Positions 56,921-64,000 of a stretch of DNA of 64,000 bases are shown here, one piece after another (the stretch's first letter is position 1; each line of letters starts with the position of its first letter). The stretch comes from Isoetes taiwanensis (taxonomy: Eukaryota; Streptophyta; Lycopodiopsida; Isoetales; Isoetaceae): positions 17,855,310 to 17,919,309 of the forward strand of contig JAJEKV010000004.1 of NCBI GenBank assembly GCA_021234155.1. Direction: 5' to 3'. A model generated the notes under the pieces. It made no database searches. It was not told the DNA's origin and worked only from the letters and a program-made list of their open reading frames with translations. A program made the translations under genes and the position numbers.

Positions 56921-58690
56921 TCTCAGAGGCGATGCGAAAGAGTCGTCGTTTCATGGCTCAATATCCGGATGTAATGGCTCAATGGTCTAGAGCTAATTCT
57001 TGAGGACAAGAATCCCGGGGTTGGGGGGGAGGGAGAGTAATGTTTACGTCCAATTATTTTTCAGACCACTACGGTGAATGTGAACATGCATGTTTGTTAT
57101 TATGGGGTAGCGTGATATTTCTATGGTACAGGGTTGCCGAGAAATATTTAATGGTCGCAATCTCTAGTCCAAGTTGTTGTGGTGATCCATGACATGGTAG
57201 ACTAGGGGATAATATTGCCTTGTGCTTGTGGTTGTGGATAATCTCCCTTAACCATTAACATGTATTCCTTTGATTAAATGGTAACAAGGCAATGTATTTT
57301 CATTAAGCTAAGGGTTGGAAAATACCTTAATGCTTGGAATACCATTTTGAAGGTTTAATGGGTGAGCATCCAGAATAAAATATCGGGGATGTCACAAACG
57401 TGTTGTCTGCAGCAGCGTAACAGGGCAATCTGGGCAGGCCGGCGGACTGGGGATGGTCTCCGCCAGAACCACATGTATGGGATGGGCGCCACGTGGCCTT
57501 GCCGTAGTGGCAATGGGAGAGGTCAGAAATACAGAAAACAGAAGAAGAACCATGGTGCATAAACAAGAAAGGAGCTGAGCGGAAGTGATACCACGTTTTG
57601 GCCTTTGCTAAAGAGCAATTATAGTAAGGACTGCTTGTGGCAGTCCACAATAAACCTAAACTTAACCAAGTAAAACTCTCTAGTCTTTGGCCATATGGTA
57701 GTCTTAATAGTCGTTGGGCCTATGGAAAAGAGAGCTAGCATAGTGATGGGTTTGGTAGGCTGGTAGCAGACCATCCCGTAACTGAGCTTCTTGCTACAGT
57801 TCCCTTTGTACTATATATGGGCGACTGTGGACTGATGAGGGCAGCAGCTAGCATTGAAAAAGGATAATGTTAGTTGTAAACTAGTAGGCTAGTGCCACAG
57901 TGTCTAGTTATAGTACCATATCGGTATTTAACTCTGCATGATTACATATAGAGAGTGGTGAGGCCTTTGTGCTTCTCACTAGGGAGTTTTATGCATAGTA
58001 TGTCTCTAGTCAAGTGATGCTTGTCTAGTTAAGGATCTTGGAGGTGTTGGTGCAGTGAAGTCCTTCATTGGTATGGGACAATGATGGGAGTAACCAACAG
58101 TCTAGTGTCCTAGGTTCTTAAGATGCTTGTAGTTTCTCCCTTATTCTAAGATCCATCAGCGTGGGGGTTCTAGACGACGTACTGTCTAGATATGGTGGGG
58201 TGCATCTGCATGACAGATGCTATAGTGCGTTTGATGGATTCCACATATGTGTTCTTACATTCAGTCAGTCATTGCTTCATGTTGGCTCTACTGGATAACT
58301 CTTATGCATGTTACTAACTCGTGGAAGCATGTGTAGGCCATTCGATAGCTGGCTGGACTATGTGTATATATAGATATCTTGTATTGTGTCATATTGTTAT
58401 CTGTATATGTGGCTTTCATGTATATAGCCTCGTGGAAGGCAGTACTTGTTTTGCGTACTTTGATAGTTTATGTGAATATGAATCGGAGTCTTTGGAACTA
58501 AAAAATTTAGTTCATAGCAATCGTCGTATCACAGGGGGGCAGCAGATATTAATCTTAACAAAAAAGTTTTCTATTCTATATATGAGCTGGAATGTGAATG
58601 CAGTGTTGGTCCTCCAAAGTCACCAAGTCATTAGGGTTTTTTTGAGATTAAAAAAGGGCCTTCAAAACATGCCAACTAAGCCAAATGAAG
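56921..58690. other. Unrecognised region
   Basis: No supported gene. The sequence is less AT-rich than its surroundings around 57380-57560 and may belong to an old retroelement together with 61.7-62.8 kb. Confidence 0.3.
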
Positions 58691-58694
58691 ATAA

Positions 58695-59122
58695 ATGAAC
58701 TACCCAATCAGAAATCAGAGCCTGACGGGTCCAGTCAGCAAAAATGTTATAACTAACTCACTGGATCACATTTTCTAGCATAAGTGTTGATAGAAAAGTC
58801 CAAATGAGCTCTCGTTTAGTGCAATAGATAGATCTCGTTGAGATCTTTCCAATCTTAGGTGCTTTGCACATATTTTAACCACTTATGATTGTCAAAACTC
58901 CAAAAAATATGGTTTTTATCATTTTTTACTATCCTGCGGGGCTAAAAGATATGCAAACCACTCAAGGTTGGGAAGATCTCAATGAGATCTATCTATTGCA
59001 CCAAACAAGAGCTCATTTAGACTTTTCTATCAACACTTATGCTAGAAAATGTGATCCAGTGAGTTAGTTATAACTGTTTTGCTGACTAGATTACCAGTTC
59101 TGTTTTCTGATTGGTAGTTCAT
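58695..59122. mobile_element. Fold-back MITE, about 430 bp
   Basis: Arms of roughly 170 bp (58695-58870 and 58945-59122): GAACTACCCAATCAGAAA..CACTGGATCACATTTTC..GCAATAGATAGATC is inverted as GATCTATCTATTGC..GAAAATGTGATCCAGTG..CTGATTGGTAGTTC. No coding capacity. Confidence 0.8.
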
Positions 59123-59211
59123 ATAGCTTAGTCAGCAGTCCTTAGAAGGCCCTTTTATGATCCCAAAAAATTCCTAATGTTTTGGCAACATTATCTTGGT
59201 CTGGGTTTCTA

Positions 59212-60560
59212 GACCATCGATAGACTTCGATAAGTGGTGGTCAAGTGAGCATCATTATCTGGATAAGTTTATGATATCTCAAGAGAAAATGAAACCCTGA
59301 AGGGGAAGGAGGTTTATGGAGGATGTGCCATCATTTAACAAGGTCAATATTGTTGATGCTACAAGTCCAATGTACAGGATTATTATACGACCGAGGGTTA
59401 TCATAGTTTGGAACAAGGCTCTGTTTGAAATGGTAAAGTCGTACCTGAATGCACTTCATTACCATTTTCTAAAATAAAAGAGAGATTTGAAGAGTCAGGA
59501 TGAAGATGATAAATCTAAAGACAAGGAAGCCAACAACCAGGGCAAACCAAGCTCATGGCGAACATATCCAAGGCCTAGATGATCAGACTGCAGAACAAAT
59601 ACTTGACAACCTTCGCTTGAGGTGAGTATCCTTTCCATATTCAAATGGATGTGATACCCTCTTTCTTGACTCGAGAGTTGAGAACCCTGTGACTATTACT
59701 AACTGGGATCTCGTTATTATACAAGAGAACTCGTTCCACCATTGCCATCAGAGTCGCTCTCAGAGGCATCCAAACATCGTTCGTCTCCACAGTCCCTGTC
59801 TCATAAGGATTTTGGTGCAAGTCAACAACAACGTGCACAAAAGGATACTGATGGAAATAATGCTTCAAACTCGGAAATTGCATCGGGTGGCAGTCAGAAA
59901 AGAGAAATAATCAAGATTTCGACTCTGGATTCCGACCTGGAAATCTGGTCGGAGCCAACCGATAACTGGGATCCAGAGGGGCCCATAAAACTCAAACACC
60001 TCGCAAAAGTTGATAAAAACATAGAATAAGATGGTCTATCCTCGGCCCAGGGTGAAAGGGCTTATTGAATGATGGATAAACTAGGGATTCGAAGTGGCCA
60101 TCTGGTCTTCTATGGTGAAAAAAAGATTGTCAATGTGCGATATGTAATTGGGGTCTCGCTTTTGAAGTTTAAGCTTGTATTGGGGCAATGAAAGGTGTGA
60201 GCAAGTGAACGACCTCAATCTAGCCATCACAAAAGGCAAACCTATTATGGTGAAGAGGCTCAAAAGAGTTTATGAAGCATTCCAGGAATTCAATAAGCAC
60301 AACACTATTATCATAGACGCAACAGGGCCTACAAATGTTATCACAACTCGAATAATGCGATTATTGCAAAAAGCTATTTGCTTGAAGAGTTTGAAACAAA
60401 GAACTGGCTATCATATGGTCTGGTTTGTTGCCTAAGTGCCTATTTTCCATTCTGGTGACCGAGATACTAAGGAACTATCCGAAGCTCAAGGAGATTGATA
60501 AGGACAACACTGCAATCATAAACGCCATGGACGTGAAATATTATGGCGAATGATTAAAAA
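59212..60560 (+). pseudogene. Gene C: decayed paralogue of gene A (methyltransferase-like/FCP1-like part)
   Basis: Matches gene A from DLDKWWSSEHHYLDKFMISQ through RRFMEDVPSF, the intron after LRL (donor GAG/GTGAGT at about 59622, with a decayed class I palindrome at 59663-59684), EIWSEPTDNWDPEGP, GKPIMVKRL and on to the tail LFSILVTEILRNYP (ending TATGGCGAATGA, about 60552). The motif I segment is largely lost, and many stops and frameshifts interrupt it. A class I palindrome at 60694-60715 lies where gene A has its downstream palindromes. So the palindromes were inherited with the gene. Confidence 0.85.
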
Positions 60561-60686
60561 TTTATGAATATTGGAAAAAAAAAAAAGATGAGAAATATGC
60601 ATGTAGAATATATATAACAAAAACAGAAGAAATATGTATGCTCTATGGGATGTTCCATGCAAAAAAATTCGTATAATATGTCCAGA

Positions 60687-60721
60687 AGGCCTTTTCCCGA
60701 CTCGCGAGTCGAGAAGGGCCC
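60687..60721. repeat. Class I palindrome 3' of gene C
   Basis: Core 60694-60715 (TTCCCGACTCG/CGAGTCGAGAA, one changed base) within a wider GGCC..TTC/GAA..GGGCC symmetry. Confidence 0.88.
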
Positions 60722-60849
60722 TACTTGCTCAAATCATAAAATTCGTGAATTGCTTGATACATGCTTATAATTTGAAACACCCAAGTATTCCAAATTTGCA
60801 ACTTCTATTAATTATTTCTGGCTGCTGGCACTGTAATTGTTAATTATAA

Positions 60850-63060
60850 AATTTCTCTCTTTTAGGTGGCAGGGAATCTAGCATAGCTCCCGCGTAGAAC
60901 ACACTCTTACTAGGGCTTTGAGATGAGCTTGCTTGTATTCGCAGGTATTATAGAAATGCAAGGGAACCTGAAGGAAGCTGATTTTCAAACTTCATGAACT
61001 GCAAAGGATCCCTACGAGGATTGCGTGAATGTGACGTTCCAGGTATCTATACGGTATACGTATGCATACCATGACACGTCATCAGTACATAGTGGACCTA
61101 AGGGCCCAAGTGGGGGGTTCACTTATAATGGATTTTATTAGCTATGCTAATAAAACCAAAGGATAATTATGGATTATAATGGCATAATTAACCTAATTAA
61201 GCCATTATGGTCTAATTAACTAATTGTGACCAATGAAGGGGTGCCACCTGGCCCAAATCGATTGGCTAGGAGGGACTTACCATTTTGGGGCAAGGAATAG
61301 GGGTCCCACCCTCCAGTTCACCCCAAATTCGAATTTGGAGTGAAGGGGATCAGCAGCCAGCAGCTTACACTTGTTTTTGCTAACACTTGACCACCAGCCT
61401 CGAACTATGGATGCTTACTGTGACCATGGCTCTAGCCAAGACACTGGTTAGTCAATAGATAGTTTCTTTCTCGCTGACACTTCTTTGAGCAGATGGAATG
61501 ATTAAATTCTCTTTTGTAAGTTGTTCTGAACACTTGAATGGTATTTACATTAGTTCCTTCTGCTTCTTCCGTGTATTGGGAATTAAGGGAAGGGTAGAGA
61601 CCTAAAAGCCTCTTAGTATTAGATATGTCTCTAGCTAGATCCCTTAATACCCAGTAATTGCGGCCTGTGCACAAGAGCTAACCTAGCTGTGGATGCTATG
61701 ATGTGGTTCAGCACCAGATAACGAGTATGAGGGTGAATCAGGGGTGGCGTCTTGCCTAGCACGGCTACAGGACTCCTATAGTGTGCTAGGCTCAAAGCCG
61801 GTCACTGTGTGTGGGCCGGGTATGGGTCTGACACTCTCTGGGCCGGAGGATGGGAGCCTATATGGCCGCCCTGGGCTCGAACGGGATGGTGAGCCAGTCT
61901 TTAGATTTAGGGGAGTAAGTCGGGTATGGATGCGGGGGTCGCTGATGCGGCACATGTTCTCTAGCACACCCAGGGATCCGTCATACTCGAGGAGGAGTCG
62001 CCTCTCTGAGCTGCCTCATCGGACCGGGAAGATGTAACCCGGAGTAGTCCCAAAGGGTGATTCCTTGGGATTGCATCTCCGGAGGGCTACAAGCACGTCA
62101 TAGCATGATTCAGCCTATCTGCAAAGTGTGCACAAGAGGGGCGGATGGAGTGGACAACCCTAGCTATTGTCTTATGCTAGTCAACGCCATGTTATACTTC
62201 CGTCTGTTGATATCTTGAGGCCCTGGCTGTCAGTTGATCCCGTGGAGTCTGAGCCCAGGGTAGTGCCTTGTTATAGTGTCCTTTCATGTTATTATGGATG
62301 TATTATCTTTTCCGTGATGATGATGGATGGGCCACCCTTCGTGGTGGTATCTTATTTTGCATGATGATTGTATACTAACATGTATGTATGCTTCCGCTGT
62401 ATAAGATTTTCCATGGAGGACGTGGGACGAATGACACCTCCGTGTTCCTCGCCCGGACACTTGGCCATCCTAAGTGGTCCGAGTATGACGGAGGGCCTTG
62501 CCATGGTGAGGCTGGTGAGGTAGTCGCCATGGGAGGGGAAGTCCCGTATTTATACGATGGGAGCATCGTATAGATTCTGGAAGCGTCACAGTGAAGGTTG
62601 GGAAATAAGCATTTTTGACCCAGACATTGAAGAAAGGATGAGATAAGTGGATGGCCAGATCGATTGGATGGGTCAGCTCGTGGCTCAGGAAGCACCTTCT
62701 CGTGAGTCTTTCCATCGTCTTCAAGTTGCTCCAAGAGCTTGGAGGATGTCGGAGGGTGCTTCAGGTGTTGTTCCCCTAACATGATCCATCCGTGAAGAGG
62801 GTGTAACCATTGTGACAACATGACCGTCATGGTCTATTCGACCTCTGTAATATATATTGTAATGATATCATTTATAAATAAAAATTCTTTTAAGACTACC
62901 ATTGCGAACAATTTCCTTTGTTTTGATATGTTTTTTCTTTTCTTGACTCTTCATCCGAGAGCAATGAGGCGAACAGTCCTCGTGATTGAACCGAATCTCA
63001 CACAAATAAACTCCTATTTTCAATTACTAATTAGGCCTAAAATGCTTTGTACACCCTTTT
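60850..63060. other. Unrecognised, GC-richer region
   Basis: No domain I can name. 61740-62140 and 62395-62800 are GC-rich with overlapping frames on both strands, typical of degraded retroelement DNA, but no LTR or RT motif was found. Confidence 0.3.
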
Positions 63061-63079
63061 TTATTTAAAATTAAAGTGT

Positions 63080-63155
63080 CCAAAAAAAAAAAAAAAAAAA
63101 GAAAAAAAAAGAATGGGAATCGCATGAGACCCACTTTAATTAAGTGCGACTTCTT
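63080..63155 (+). repeat. Poly-A-linked dispersed repeat, copy 3
   Basis: Poly-A run, then GAATGGGAATCGCATGAGAC, then CACTTTAATTAAGTGCGACTT. Same order as at 6140-6190 (minus) and 28140-28228. Confidence 0.5.
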
Positions 63156-64000
63156 CTTCTTTCTCAGATTGAGTAATAATTCTGGACTTCCCGTCTAAAT
63201 CAACTTGTCAGATAATGCAAAGAAGTTTCAAGATAAGATGTAGCATAATTTTTCATATATATGGAGAGAGAGGTCATAATTCCTACCTCATAATATTATT
63301 CCAGCTCTACAATTTTATACAAAACTTTCCCTTGAAAACAAAGAATTTGTACTCCTGTTCTATCAAATGAAATGCTAATGTATGTGAAAAAACGTCCATG
63401 GGGTAGGGTTACAATTGTGTGTCACCTAATACGCACAACTTGCCACAAGTGGCTTAGAAGTGTGCATGGTAGATAATATTACCAAGAAATGTCAAGACCT
63501 AACCATTTACTCTGCAAAACAGAAGTCTACACCAGCTTTAAAGACTTTTAACTTATTTTTTTCTTTTATATTTCTTGATATATGAAGTATATCCTTGTCC
63601 TGAAGCTATATAAGCTCTCTCCCTTTTCGTATTTTTTAATTATTGATTTAATGTCTTTCTATACCCATTTTTTCTTCCCACTTGAAATTTGAAATTTGGT
63701 ACACACCATTGTGCCAAAGATCCTTTTGAGCCACTTTGCATTTCCAAAGAGGGGTTCCAGATATGGCTCCTCTCTATTCTAAAATATGGGAAGAGCAAGG
63801 CTTTCGGCTATGGCCTCCTTGCAAGAATTCGAAAGGAGTCTCGATTTGCCCCTCTCTAATGCTCAATCCGACTTCTGGACCATCCATACCCATTATCTTG
63901 AACTCCAAAACCTATATGATTCTGCTTCACACAGCCACAAAAGGCTATGCCAAAGTAAAAATCTTATTTCTTGGATGTCCATGAATCCCCTCTCCTCCAT
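63156..64000. other. Right end of window, no gene recognised
   Basis: AT-rich. A frame from about 63763 to the end (MAPLYSKIWEEQGFRLWPPC) may be part of a gene cut by the window edge; it is too short to judge. Confidence 0.25.

Overview
This is nuclear DNA from a land plant. Multi-exon genes with short GT-AG introns, an E2F-type site ahead of a replication gene, tRNA-headed SINEs, a Met-tRNA-primed LTR element and a Helitron end all point that way. I cannot name the species; a non-seed plant is possible but unproven. Only two ordinary host genes read cleanly: the DNA primase small subunit (259-3336, +, 17 exons, 455 aa) and a small membrane LysM protein (31811-32979, -, three coding exons, 140 aa). 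Almost everything else is transposon-like or repeat DNA.

Layout: 1-3.3 kb primase; 3.3-6.4 kb non-coding with SINE-like and dispersed repeats; 6.5-11.6 kb gene A on the minus strand; 12.4-14 kb tandem fold-back repeats; 14-26 kb a tandemly repeated 3.15 kb block carrying a DUF7869-like, transposase-like gene, with its 3' part to 28 kb; 28-31 kb repeats and fold-back MITEs; 31.8-33.5 kb LysM gene; 34-43 kb mostly unrecognised sequence with a Helitron 3' end; 43-44 kb palindromes; 44.5-47.2 kb non-autonomous LTR element; 47.8-52.2 kb gene B on the plus strand; 52.6-54.7 kb small ORFs and a 67-bp palindrome array; 55-59 kb SINEs and MITEs; 59.2-60.7 kb gene C, a decayed paralogue of A; 61-64 kb unrecognised.

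The most interesting content is genes A and B. Both appear to encode a ParB-like segment (VVDGQHSL in A, IVNGNYT in B) followed by a beta-class DNA amino-methyltransferase-like segment (motif I-like VLDFFSGG in B, IVCEWYMNG in A). Gene A continues into an FCP1/HAD phosphatase-like domain. Gene B begins with the exact first nine residues of histone H3. Each gene travels with its own palindrome family: TTCTCGACTCG/CGAGTCGAGAA around A, C and the transposon block, and AAATTGGGCG-NN-CGCCCAATTT around B. The phase-0 intron that follows the ParB-like part is in the same place in both genes (291 and 300 bp), yet it is filled with four class I palindromes in A and six class II palindromes in B. A palindrome-recognising, ParB-methyltransferase-like mobile system is my inference; the domain calls are from reading motifs, not from searches.

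A second pattern cuts across the mobile regions. Reading-frame breaks and differences between near-identical copies fall again and again on CAG/CTG trinucleotides, and three in-frame TAG stops in gene B sit where CAG would fit. The two clean host genes show no such lesions. Either CHG methylation caused real decay, or methylated CHG sites were systematically misread. This matters for deciding whether A, B and the transposase are pseudogenes.
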